From Qipengyuania gelatinilytica (lineage in GTDB: Bacteria > Pseudomonadota > Alphaproteobacteria > Sphingomonadales > Sphingomonadaceae), in NCBI RefSeq assembly GCF_019711315.1, contig NZ_CP081294.1, forward strand, positions 744,001 to 808,000: DNA of 64,000 nucleotides. The letters are read 5' to 3'. Of the stretch, positions 36,002 through 43,718 are shown piece after piece. The notes beneath the pieces were generated by a model. That model was given only the letters and a program-made list of their open reading frames with translations, was not told where the DNA came from and did no database searches. The first letter of the stretch is position 1. Each line of letters starts with the position of its first letter. Both the position numbers and the translations under genes were made by a program.

Positions 36002-36211
36002 ATGACTACTGGTACCGTAAAATTCTTCAACAGCGACAAGGGCTATGGCTTCATCCAGCCCGATGACGGCTCTGCCGACAGCTTCGTCCACATCTCCGCC
36101 GTCCAGGCGGCAGGAATGACGACGCTCGATAAGGAGCAGCGCCTCAACTACGAAGTTGAAACCGGCCGCAACGGCAAGGAAAGCGCAATCAATCTCTCGG
36201 CTGCAGATTAA
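36002..36211 (+). CDS. CspA-type cold-shock protein
   Basis: A 69-residue single-strand nucleic-acid-binding OB-fold protein. RNP1 is KGYGFIQPD and RNP2 is SFVHISAV, with the N-terminal GTVKFFNSDKGYGF signature and NLSAAD at the end. The ATG at 36002 has GAAAGGAAACGAT upstream; an in-frame TTG at 35987 is less likely. The 196-bp leader before it, with no gene, would suit a long csp-type 5' untranslated region. It acts as an RNA chaperone; cold induction is inferred. Confidence 0.93.
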   Translation: MTTGTVKFFNSDKGYGFIQPDDGSADSFVHISAVQAAGMTTLDKEQRLNYEVETGRNGKESAINLSAAD

Positions 36212-36299
36212 TCAGCTGATCCGAGTTCCTCTCGCGTGCTTTTGCGACCCGGCATGCGAGGGGGACACCCATTCTTGATCCAGACTTGAGAGATGCACA

Positions 36300-36527
36300 A
36301 TGTACCAATCGTTCGAATTTTACGAAGCGCGTGCGCAAGAAGCAGCTCTCGAAGCGGACGCCGCCACACTCGATAACGTCAAGCAGCGTAATCTACGTGC
36401 CGAGAAGTCCTGGACAAGGCTGGCCGAACTGGCGCGAAAAGTAGCGACAGACCGCGCCAAGGCCGAGCAAGCCAAGACGGAGAAGCGAAATGCCGAGCTT
36501 GGCCTGCAACTCTCGCAATTGAACTAG
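36300..36527 (+). CDS. Hypothetical small coiled-coil protein (75 aa)
   Basis: No family name was recognised. The 75-residue product is almost wholly helical: YQSFEFYEARAQEAALEADA, then LRAEKSWTRLAELARKVATD and a Lys/Glu-rich end. Its pattern (aromatic-Tyr-Glu, Ala-rich helix, then Asn-Leu-Arg, then Trp/Leu-Ala) resembles the central part of the protein at 33923. Start ATG 36300 follows TTGAGAGATGCACA. Confidence 0.65.
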   Translation: MYQSFEFYEARAQEAALEADAATLDNVKQRNLRAEKSWTRLAELARKVATDRAKAEQAKTEKRNAELGLQLSQLN

Positions 36528-36539
36528 AGCGAAGCCGCC

Positions 36540-36728
36540 ATGTCTCTGCCCAAGGGATTTGCCATGTTCCGCCGGACCGATGGAACGGCTGCAGCTTGCC
36601 GGGTTTCGGCAGTCCTGTTCGTGGGAAAGAACGAACGCGGTGTTGTCCTGAATTTTTCGGGCGGTGCACAGGTCAATGTGCATGAAGACTTCGATGAAGT
36701 GATGGCCCTGCTAGCATCGGAAGCTTAA
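36540..36728 (+). CDS. Hypothetical small protein (62 aa)
   Basis: No family was recognised. The 62-residue product has alternating hydrophobic strands (AACRVSAVLFVGKNERGVVL, NFSGGAQVNVH) and a C-terminal helix, consistent with a small beta-barrel like those of PilZ- or Csp-sized proteins. It starts 12 nt after the gene at 36300, so the two form an operon. Repeat copy R10 follows its stop by 16 bp. Confidence 0.6.
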   Translation: MSLPKGFAMFRRTDGTAAACRVSAVLFVGKNERGVVLNFSGGAQVNVHEDFDEVMALLASEA

Positions 36729-36744
36729 GCGCTTTCAGCTCAGC

Positions 36745-36768
36745 CAGCTTTCCACCCAATTCCGGCCT
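36745..36768. repeat. Interspersed imperfect-palindrome repeat, copy R10
   Basis: Forward orientation: CCAGCTTTCCACCCAATTCC then GGCC, about 19 of 24 consensus positions. It lies just after the small gene at 36540, at the right-hand edge of the small-gene island that begins near R6/R7. Confidence 0.6.
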
Positions 36769-36809
36769 TTGACTTCATCTCGCACAAGGCCTGACGACCG
36801 CCCTCAAAG

Positions 36810-37259
36810 TTAGGGCAATTCGACCGTGTCCTTCACCGTCCCATAGACGAAACTCGTGTTGATCGTCGCGATCCCGGGCGTCTTGTGGAGCGTCTCGCGC
36901 ATGAAATCCTCATAGGCATCCAGCCCCGCAACGACGATCTGCAGCAAGTAGTCGGAGCTTCCCGTCATCAGGTGACAGGTCAGGATCTGCGGCGTTTCGC
37001 GCACTCTTTTCTCGAAGGCATCGACCACCTCCTTGTCGTGCCGCGCAAGCGTGACCTGGACGAAGGCGGTCACCGGATAACCCGCCTCCCCTCGGTCCAC
37101 GATGGCAACGTAGCGGTCGATTACGCCGGCCTTTTCGAGGTTCCGGACGCGGCGCAGGCAGGGTGACGGGGACAGGTGTACCCGCTCCGCCAGCTCGGCA
37201 TTTGTCAGACGTCCGTCGCGCTGCAATTCGCGCAGGATCTGGCGGTCTTTCGCGTCCAT
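36810..37259 (-). CDS. Lrp/AsnC family regulator, divergent from the methionine gamma-lyase-like gene
   Basis: The 149-residue protein has an N-terminal helix-turn-helix (MDAKDRQILRELQRDGRLTN, then LAERVHLSPSPCLRRVRNLE) and a RAM domain (VTAFVQVTLARHDKEVVDAF). The start at 37259 has GAGGGATGCG upstream; an in-frame start at 37277 is less likely. It is divergent from a PLP enzyme of sulfur amino-acid metabolism across 117 bp that contain two nested inverted repeats. It very likely controls that gene and senses an amino acid such as methionine (inference). Confidence 0.92.
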   Translation of the reverse strand: MDAKDRQILRELQRDGRLTNAELAERVHLSPSPCLRRVRNLEKAGVIDRYVAIVDRGEAGYPVTAFVQVTLARHDKEVVDAFEKRVRETPQILTCHLMTGSSDYLLQIVVAGLDAYEDFMRETLHKTPGIATINTSFVYGTVKDTVELP

Positions 37260-37274
37260 CGCATCCCTCAGTAG

Positions 37275-37292
37275 CATAATCTGCCAATTATG
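37275..37292. promoter_or_regulatory. Palindrome in the divergent Lrp/PLP-enzyme promoter
   Basis: CATAAT, six bases, ATTATG: a perfect 6-bp inverted repeat (18 bp overall) directly behind the regulator start. AT-rich palindromes of this size are typical of Lrp/AsnC operators. Confidence 0.55.
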
Positions 37293-37307
37293 ACGCTTCA
37301 GTTGGCA
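37282..37307. promoter_or_regulatory. Second, overlapping inverted repeat in the same promoter
   Basis: TGCCAA at 37282-37287 and TTGGCA at 37302-37307, 14 bases apart, interleaved with the CATAAT/ATTATG repeat. Two nested sites would suit a multimeric Lrp-type regulator. Confidence 0.5.
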
Positions 37308-37376
37308 TACTTCGCAGGGATATTCCAGTCGGATAGCGGTATATCGGCCTCAAACACGCATAATGAGGTCAATCAC

Positions 37377-38585
37377 ATGAGTCGCTCCACGCTTTCCGGT
37401 TTCTCCAGCCGCGCCATCCATCACGGGTACGATCCGGCAGAGAACATGGGTGCGCTGACCCCGCCTATGCACATGGCATCCACCTTCGCGTTCGACAGCG
37501 CGGAACAGGGCGGCGCAATTTTCGCCGGCGAACAGCAGGGCTATTTCTACAGCCGTATCTCGAACCCGACGCTCGACCTGCTCGAACAGCGTATCGCAAC
37601 CCTCGAGGGCGCCGAAGCTGGCGTTGCGACCGCAAGCGGCATGGGCGCGATCACCGCAGTCATGTGGAGCCTGCTGCAGGCCGGTGACGAGATCATCACC
37701 GACAAGACGCTCTACGGCTGCACCTTCGCCTTCTTCCGCCACGGCCTTGCCAAGTTCGGCGTCAAGGTGACCCATGTCGACCTGACCGATCCGGCCGCGC
37801 TCGAGGCTGCGATGAACGACAATGTGAAGGTCGTCTATTTCGAAACGCCTGCGAACCCCAACATGCGGCTGGTCGATATCGCCGCCATCAGCGAAGTCGC
37901 GCATAAGCGCGGCGCGCAGGTCGTGGTCGACAATACCTATGCCACTCCGGCCCTGACTCGTCCGGTTGAGCTGGGCGCGGATATCGTCGTTCACTCGGCC
38001 ACCAAATATCTCGGCGGGCACGGCGACCTCGTCGGCGGCCTCGTCGCAGGTAGCGCGGAAACGATGGAGAAAGTGCGCCTTGAAGGCCTCAAGGACATGA
38101 CCGGCGCAGTGATGAGCCCCTTCACCGCGACGCTGGTGATGCGCGGCCTCAAGACGCTGGCGCTGCGTATGGAGCGCCACAGCCAGTCCGCACTCGAAGT
38201 CGCACGCTGGCTCGAAGCGCAGCCGCAGGTGGCCGCAGTTCACTACCCGGGTCTCGAAAGCTTTGCGCAGGCCGATCTCGCCAGCCGCCAGATGGCGCTG
38301 CCGGGCGGCATGATCGCCTTCGACCTGGCCGGTGGCTACGACCAGGGCATCCGGTTCATGAACCGCCTCGGCATGATCACCCGCGCGGTCTCGCTCGGCG
38401 ATGCCGAAACGCTGATCCAGCACCCGGCCAGCATGACGCACTCGACCTACACGCCTGAAGAGCGCGCCGCGCATGGTATCGGCGAAGGCCTGCTGCGTCT
38501 TTCGGTCGGGCTGGAGGACGCCGAAGACATCTTCGCCGACCTCGAACAGGCGCTTCACGCCTCGGAACTGTCGATCGCGGCATAA
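37377..38585 (+). CDS. Methionine gamma-lyase / cystathionine gamma-synthase-like PLP enzyme
   Basis: A 402-residue fold type I PLP enzyme of the Cys/Met metabolism family. Visible motifs are YFYSRISNPTLDLLEQRIATLEG, SGMGAITAVMWSLLQAGDEI, the PLP-phosphate site, and the Schiff-base lysine in VVHSATKYLGGHGDLVGG (near 210). The C-terminal VSLGDAETLIQHPASMTHST is shared by gamma-lyases and gamma-synthases. The Lrp-type regulator in divergent orientation is the arrangement known for methionine gamma-lyase. It may release methanethiol, ammonia and 2-oxobutyrate from methionine, but substrate choice is not decided by motif. The start is ATG 37377. Confidence 0.88.
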   Translation: MSRSTLSGFSSRAIHHGYDPAENMGALTPPMHMASTFAFDSAEQGGAIFAGEQQGYFYSRISNPTLDLLEQRIATLEGAEAGVATASGMGAITAVMWSLLQAGDEIITDKTLYGCTFAFFRHGLAKFGVKVTHVDLTDPAALEAAMNDNVKVVYFETPANPNMRLVDIAAISEVAHKRGAQVVVDNTYATPALTRPVELGADIVVHSATKYLGGHGDLVGGLVAGSAETMEKVRLEGLKDMTGAVMSPFTATLVMRGLKTLALRMERHSQSALEVARWLEAQPQVAAVHYPGLESFAQADLASRQMALPGGMIAFDLAGGYDQGIRFMNRLGMITRAVSLGDAETLIQHPASMTHSTYTPEERAAHGIGEGLLRLSVGLEDAEDIFADLEQALHASELSIAA

Positions 38586-38648
38586 ATCGAAGGGGATTGG
38601 GCGGCACACGCCTTGCCCCCCGTTCCGTTTGTGTTCTAACGCGAGGGG

Positions 38649-41399
38649 GTGAGCCAGCCTCTCCCCCTTCCCTCGCTGCATGCCAGCCACGCAGGCACAT
38701 GGCTGCGCGACGCGAATGGCGCCACGCGCGGCTGTTCGAAGGGCGAGGCGGTCATGGCGGCGGCAGACACGCCGCTGCTGCTGATGAATGCGCCGCTGGT
38801 GGCGAGCAGGCTCGGCTATCCCGACCTTTCGGGCCTCGACTTGCTCGAACTGTTCGCTTTCGTCCATCCGGCGAAATTCTGCGTTCCGACGCCCAAGGGC
38901 CTCGCCGACGCGCTGGGGCTGGACGCGCCCTCCGACGACGCCGACGTCCCGTTGCTGCTGCAACAGGCGGCAGGGGCACTGGTGGCGACCTGCGAGAGCG
39001 AGGACTGGGCGGAGCGCGAGGGCGCATGGTCGAGCCTGCAATCGCTCGCACGGTTGCGCTGGCCGTGGGCAAATGTGCTCGCTCCGCACGTCGCCAAACC
39101 GCAGAAGGCCGAGAAATGGCTCTTCACCAAGCTGCCGGAATGGGAAGAAACGCCCGACCGGCCGCAGCCTGCACAGGTCCTGATCGACGAACCTGAGATC
39201 GAAGCGCATCTCGAACAACTGACCGGCGAAGGCGCGGAAAAGCGCGAGGGGCAGCGCCTGTTCGCGCGCGGTGCCGGCGGTGTGTTCGCCCCGCGCGATG
39301 CGCAGAAGCGTCCGCATGTCCTGCTGGCGCAAGCGGGTACGGGGATCGGCAAGACCCTTGGGTATCTCGCACCGGCATCGCTCTGGGCTGCACAATCGGG
39401 CGGGACGGTCTGGGTCAGCACTTATACGAAAAACCTCCAGCGCCAGTTGCGCCGCGAAAGCACGCGCGCATGGCCCGCGACACGCCCCGACGGATCTCCG
39501 CCGGTAGTCGTGCGCAAGGGGCGCGAGAATTACCTGTGCCTGCTCAATCTGGAGGATGCGCTGCAAGGCGGCTTTGCTGGACGCCCGGCCATCCTTGCGC
39601 AGCTTGTCGCACGCTGGGCTGCCTATACGCAGGACGGCGACATGATCGGCGGCGACCTGCCCGGCTGGCTCGGCACGCTGTTCCGCAAGCGCGGGATCGC
39701 GGCACTGACCGACCAGCGCGGCGAATGCGTGTATGCGGGTTGCCCGCATTACCGGAAGTGCTTCATCGAACGCAGCGCGAGAAACGCCGCGCAGGCCGAC
39801 CTCGTCATCGCCAACCACGCGCTGGTGATGGTCAACGCGGCACGCGGGCGCGATATCGCCAGCCGCCCGACGCGCATCGTGTTCGACGAGGGACATCACG
39901 TTTTCGACGCTGCCGACAGCACCTTCTCCGCCGCGCTGACCGGGCAGGAAGCGATCGAGCTTCGCCGCTGGATCATCGGGCCGGAACGCAATTCGCGCGG
40001 GCGCAGGCGCGGCCTTGCTGCAAGGCTCGCCGATGTTGCCAGCTACGACGAGGCGGGGGGCGATGCAGTCGAAGCCGCGATCGAGGCAGCCGAAGCATTG
40101 CCTTCCGACGGCTGGCTGGGACGGCTGGCTGAAGGTGCGCCCTCGGGGCCATTGGAAGCGCTGCTCGCACAGGTTCGCGCTACGACCTTCGCTCGCGACG
40201 AGAGCGGGCTCGAGGCAGGCTACGGCATCGAAACCGAGACCGCGCAACTGCCCGGCGAACTGGTCGAGGCAGCAGGCACTGCCGCACAGGCGCTCGCGCA
40301 GATCCGCACTCCCCTGCTGAAGCTCGCGGGGAGGTTGGAGGCCGTGCTGGAGGATGCACCCGACTGGCTCGATGGTCAGGGCCGTGCGCGCATCGAGGGC
40401 GCGCGACACTCGCTTGCCTGGCGCATCGATCTGGTCGCCGCTTGGGAAGCCCTGCTCTCGCGCCTGGGCGGGCCAGCCGATCCCGAATTCGTCGACTGGC
40501 TGGCCGTGGATCGCAACGATGCGCGGGAATTCGACGTCGGGCTTTATCGCCACTGGCTCGACCCGATGAAGCCATTCGCACAGGTCGTGCTCGAACAATC
40601 GCATGGCGTGATGCTGACCAGCGCCACGTTGACGGACCGCGACGAGACCGGCCCCGACTGGGAGCATGCCATCGCCAAGAGCGGCGCGCCTCATCTGGAG
40701 TTGCAGCCCAAGACCACGCAGGCCGACAGTCCCTTCGATTACGCAGGCCGTGCCGAAGTGCTGATCGTGACGGACATCAAACGCGGCGATATTCCTGCGC
40801 TCGCCGGAGCCTATGCGCGACTGATCGAGGCGTCGGACGGCGGCGTGCTCGGCCTGTTCACCGCAATCCGCCGGATGCGCGCGGTCTATGGCAGGATCGC
40901 CGACCGGCTGGCGCGCGCAGGCCTGCCGCTGTTCGCCCAGCATGTCGATCCGATCGATACCGGCACGCTTACCGATATCTTCCGCGACGATGCCCGTGCC
41001 AGCCTGCTCGGCACCGATGCCCTGCGCGACGGGGTCGATGTGCCTGGGCGCTCCCTGCGATGCGTCGTGATGGAGAGCGTGCCCTGGCCCCGCCCCACCA
41101 TCCTCCACCGCGCCCGGCGCGCCGCTGCGGCAGAGCAGGCGGGCGGTGCGCAGCGCTATGACGACCGTATCATCCGTGCCCGCCTCGCACAGGCTTTCGG
41201 GCGGCTCATTCGCAGCAAGGACGATGCCGGGCACTTCGTGGTGCTGTCTTCCGCCTTTCCCAGCCGACTGCTCTCCGCCTTCCCCGAAGGCACGCCGGTC
41301 ATACGCCTGACACTCGACGAGGCTTTACAGCGGGTCGCGAAGGGTGTTGGGAAAGACACGCAAGACGAAGCCGAAACCGCGGAGAGCGAAGAGCAGTGA
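38649..41399 (+). CDS. DinG-family iron-sulfur ATP-dependent DNA helicase
   Basis: A 916-residue XPD/DinG-type superfamily 2 helicase. Walker A is AQAGTGIGKTLGYLAP (near 230), the DEAH box is VFDEGHHVFD (near 415), and helicase motif VI is AQAFGRLIRSKDD (near 855). Four cysteines between the A and B motifs (YLCLLN, GECVYAGC, YRKCF) can bind a 4Fe-4S cluster. The first 170 residues lack a recognised domain. The start is GTG 38649. A second gene overlaps its stop by four bases. It probably unwinds damaged or RNA-DNA structures in repair. The 1294-codon frame on the opposite strand is a shadow. Confidence 0.93.
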   Translation: MSQPLPLPSLHASHAGTWLRDANGATRGCSKGEAVMAAADTPLLLMNAPLVASRLGYPDLSGLDLLELFAFVHPAKFCVPTPKGLADALGLDAPSDDADVPLLLQQAAGALVATCESEDWAEREGAWSSLQSLARLRWPWANVLAPHVAKPQKAEKWLFTKLPEWEETPDRPQPAQVLIDEPEIEAHLEQLTGEGAEKREGQRLFARGAGGVFAPRDAQKRPHVLLAQAGTGIGKTLGYLAPASLWAAQSGGTVWVSTYTKNLQRQLRRESTRAWPATRPDGSPPVVVRKGRENYLCLLNLEDALQGGFAGRPAILAQLVARWAAYTQDGDMIGGDLPGWLGTLFRKRGIAALTDQRGECVYAGCPHYRKCFIERSARNAAQADLVIANHALVMVNAARGRDIASRPTRIVFDEGHHVFDAADSTFSAALTGQEAIELRRWIIGPERNSRGRRRGLAARLADVASYDEAGGDAVEAAIEAAEALPSDGWLGRLAEGAPSGPLEALLAQVRATTFARDESGLEAGYGIETETAQLPGELVEAAGTAAQALAQIRTPLLKLAGRLEAVLEDAPDWLDGQGRARIEGARHSLAWRIDLVAAWEALLSRLGGPADPEFVDWLAVDRNDAREFDVGLYRHWLDPMKPFAQVVLEQSHGVMLTSATLTDRDETGPDWEHAIAKSGAPHLELQPKTTQADSPFDYAGRAEVLIVTDIKRGDIPALAGAYARLIEASDGGVLGLFTAIRRMRAVYGRIADRLARAGLPLFAQHVDPIDTGTLTDIFRDDARASLLGTDALRDGVDVPGRSLRCVVMESVPWPRPTILHRARRAAAAEQAGGAQRYDDRIIRARLAQAFGRLIRSKDDAGHFVVLSSAFPSRLLSAFPEGTPVIRLTLDEALQRVAKGVGKDTQDEAETAESEEQ

Positions 41400-41923
41400 A
41401 GGTCCTTGGATTATTGCGCCATGCCAAGTCCGACTGGGGACAGAGCGACAAGCGCGATTTCGACCGGGGTCTGAATACCCGCGGCTGCAAGGGCGCCGCC
41501 CTGATCGGCCAGCACATTCGCGAACACGGGGTAAAGTGGGACAAGCTGGTCGCCAGCCCCGCACAGCGGGTTAAGACCACGCTCCAACAGGCTGCGATAG
41601 GCGTCGCCCCCGAATGGGAGGACCGTCTCTACCTCGCCTCGAGCGAGACGATCTGCGACGTGATCCGCGAAGACGGCGGGGATGCCGACACCCTCCTCCT
41701 TGCTGGCCACAATCCCGGCCTTGGCGACATGGTTTTCGAACTGGTCGCGCCGAAGAACGAGAACGCCCTGTTCGACGAGGCGAAGGTCAAGTTCCCCACC
41801 GCGGCCTTCGCGGTGTTCGAGCTCGATATCGACGACTGGGCGGATCTGAAGGAAGGTTGCGGCAAGCTCGTCCACTTCGCCCGCCCGCGTGACCTCGATC
41901 CCGAGCTCGGGCCGGAGCATTAG
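41396..41923 (+). CDS. SixA-like histidine phosphatase
   Basis: A 175-residue member of the histidine phosphatase (RHG) superfamily near SixA, a phosphohistidine phosphatase. The RHG motif is LLRHAKSDW (His9 as nucleophile), and further active-site parts are SPAQRVKTT and LLAGHNPGLGD (His near 103). The GTG start overlaps the TGA of the helicase gene (GTGA), so it is coupled to it. The substrate, a His-phosphorylated protein or a small phosphate ester, is not known. Confidence 0.88.
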   Translation: MKVLGLLRHAKSDWGQSDKRDFDRGLNTRGCKGAALIGQHIREHGVKWDKLVASPAQRVKTTLQQAAIGVAPEWEDRLYLASSETICDVIREDGGDADTLLLAGHNPGLGDMVFELVAPKNENALFDEAKVKFPTAAFAVFELDIDDWADLKEGCGKLVHFARPRDLDPELGPEH

Positions 41924-41934
41924 TCCCTTCGGCA

Positions 41935-41958
41935 GCTATTACGTGGGAAACGGACATT
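41935..41958. repeat. Interspersed imperfect-palindrome repeat, copy R8
   Basis: Reverse orientation: GCTATTACGTGGGAAACGGA then CATT, about 18 of 24 consensus positions. It lies between the SixA-like gene and the low-GC lipoprotein gene at 41992. Confidence 0.5.
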
Positions 41959-41991
41959 GTGTCCCCTCGCCTAGGCCAGTAGCTTCAACCC

Positions 41992-42576
41992 ATGCGAAGT
42001 AATTTTCTATGTTTGGCGACATTTGCCAGCTTGTTATCTGCCTGCAGTCCAAGTGGCGCCGACACTCCGTCCCAAGAAGTCGCTTGTGAGATTGTGACTG
42101 ATTACGTGGGGCGGTTCGTGAACGAAGCGGAGCGCTCGCGAACGAAATACCCGGATGCGCCGCGAAGTATCGCAGTACGAGAGGCACCCCTGCAGTTGCT
42201 TCCAGTCATCTCTGAAGATGGCCCGATTGAGGGTTCTGTGCCAAAAAGCATCGCTCATGTTGGCGATTGGCGCAGCGTCACAAAACTTCCCGAGCAAAGT
42301 GTCCTCGATGCCTGTATCAGCTTGGAACCTTTGCTGTCCGAACAAGGGGTCGTTTCCGACAATGAGACAATAAATTCTCTCACCATTGGGGATGATTGGG
42401 ACGCGCACGTGCTTTTAGTCGCGATGCCTATTTGGACAGTGGATCAAGAGCACGCTGTGATTTTCGCTCGGAAATCTACGGGTGGCTTATCCGGCGTAGG
42501 CATCCTGGCAATCTATTCGAAAGGCAAGAATGGAAATTGGCAGTTTGCGCGCGAAGAAGTTCGCTCGATTTCTTAG
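41992..42576 (+). CDS. Hypothetical lipoprotein, low-GC singleton between repeats R8 and R9
   Basis: No family was recognised. The 194-residue product has a signal with lipobox (FASLLSACSPSG, Cys near 18), then a soluble domain with a second cysteine (EVACEIVTDY) and a beta-rich end (AVIFARKSTGGLSGVGILAI). The composition is low in GC compared with the flanking helicase and acyl-CoA dehydrogenase genes. It stands alone between repeat copies R8 and R9, the same layout as the lipoprotein genes at 3729 and 21613. Confidence 0.7.
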   Translation: MRSNFLCLATFASLLSACSPSGADTPSQEVACEIVTDYVGRFVNEAERSRTKYPDAPRSIAVREAPLQLLPVISEDGPIEGSVPKSIAHVGDWRSVTKLPEQSVLDACISLEPLLSEQGVVSDNETINSLTIGDDWDAHVLLVAMPIWTVDQEHAVIFARKSTGGLSGVGILAIYSKGKNGNWQFAREEVRSIS

Positions 42577-42581
42577 ACTTT

Positions 42582-42611
42582 CTGTCCGCAAACGGGTCGT
42601 TACCTGACATC
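42582..42611. repeat. Interspersed imperfect-palindrome repeat, copy R9
   Basis: Reverse orientation: CTGTCCGCAAACGGGTCGTT then ACCTGACATC, about 21 of 30 positions. It begins 6 bp after the lipoprotein stop; R8 lies in the same orientation at the other end. Confidence 0.6.
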
Positions 42612-42622
42612 CAAATCGAAAA

Positions 42623-43714
42623 TCAGCCCATCCCGACCTTGCGGAAATGATAGGCATGGTCGCCGAAGGTCGTGTCGCAGGCGAGCAGGCGCTTGTGATA
42701 GTGGCTGACGCTTAGCTCGTCGGTCATGCCGACGCCGCCGTGGGTCTGGATGGCCGCCTCGCCCACTGCCCGCCCGAGCTTGCCGATCTGTCCCTTGAGG
42801 ATGGCGATATCTCGCGGGGTCGCAGCGCCGGACTCCGCCAGCGCAGTGGTGTAGATCAGCGTCGCGCGCGCTTTTGTGTAAGCGATTTTCATATCCGCGA
42901 GGCGATGCGCGACCGCCTGGAAAGTCGCGATCGGCACGCCGAATTGCTTGCGCGTGTGGGCATATTCGCCGGTCATCGCGACGAGCGCGCCCATCGCGCC
43001 CACAGCCTCGGCCGATTGGACGATAATCGCTTCCGAGATGAGTTTCTCGACTGCCTCTTCGGACGTTCCAAGCTCGGTCGCGGCCACATCGGTGAAGGTG
43101 ATGTTCGCAGCGCTGCGCCCGTCGATGGTCGTGTAGGCGCGCGCATCGAGGCCGTCGGCACCGGCTTCGACGAGGTAGAAGGCCAGCGGCCCGCCCTCGC
43201 CCTTCTTCGCGAGCACGACGATCGCATCCGCATCCCCGCCCGCATGGACGAGGCGCTTCTCGCCGGTGAGGCGCGCGCTGTCTCCGCTGCCCTGCGCAGT
43301 CATCGCCACCAATTCGGGTGAGGCCGTTCCGTGTCCTTCCTCGAAGGCGAAAGCGGCGACTGCCTCTCCGGAAACGATCTTCTCCACCCATTCCTGCGCG
43401 GCTGCATGGCCGCTCTGAGCAAGCGCCGAACCTGCAAGCATTACCGAGCCGAGATAGGGTTCGATCACGAGGTGTTTGCCGAACAGCTCGGCAAAGGCGA
43501 CGCAATCGGAGATCGAACCGCCAAGGCCGCCCTGCTCCTCGCTGAAGGGCAGCGCCAGCAGGCCGAATTCGGCGAACTGCTGCCATGCGTCGGCTGACCA
43601 AGGCGCGTCCGAGTTCACCAGCTTCTGGCGAGTGTCGAAATCGTAGCTTTTTTCGAGGAACTTGCCGACGCCATCGCGCAGCATCTGCTGTTCGTCAGTG
43701 AAGCTGAAATCCAT
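42623..43714 (-). CDS. Acyl-CoA dehydrogenase
   Basis: A 363-residue FAD-dependent acyl-CoA dehydrogenase. It starts FSFTDEQQMLRDGVGKFLEK, and the C-terminal part contains YAHTRKQFGVPIATFQAVAHRLADM and LYTTAL-type helices, closing with IQTHGGVGMTDEL, all family signatures. The FAD-binding middle domain is somewhat reduced. It is the second gene of a pair, with 4 bp between the stop of the other dehydrogenase and its ATG, so both form one operon and may act as a heteromeric enzyme. Substrate unknown. Confidence 0.93.
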   Translation of the reverse strand: MDFSFTDEQQMLRDGVGKFLEKSYDFDTRQKLVNSDAPWSADAWQQFAEFGLLALPFSEEQGGLGGSISDCVAFAELFGKHLVIEPYLGSVMLAGSALAQSGHAAAQEWVEKIVSGEAVAAFAFEEGHGTASPELVAMTAQGSGDSARLTGEKRLVHAGGDADAIVVLAKKGEGGPLAFYLVEAGADGLDARAYTTIDGRSAANITFTDVAATELGTSEEAVEKLISEAIIVQSAEAVGAMGALVAMTGEYAHTRKQFGVPIATFQAVAHRLADMKIAYTKARATLIYTTALAESGAATPRDIAILKGQIGKLGRAVGEAAIQTHGGVGMTDELSVSHYHKRLLACDTTFGDHAYHFRKVGMG

Positions 43715-43718
43715 GAGC

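Noticed and set aside
37350..41234. A 1294-codon open frame on the minus strand
   Set aside because: It is antisense to the PLP enzyme and helicase genes, which have clear motifs. High-GC codon use leaves long stop-free shadows; no domain was seen in the frame.
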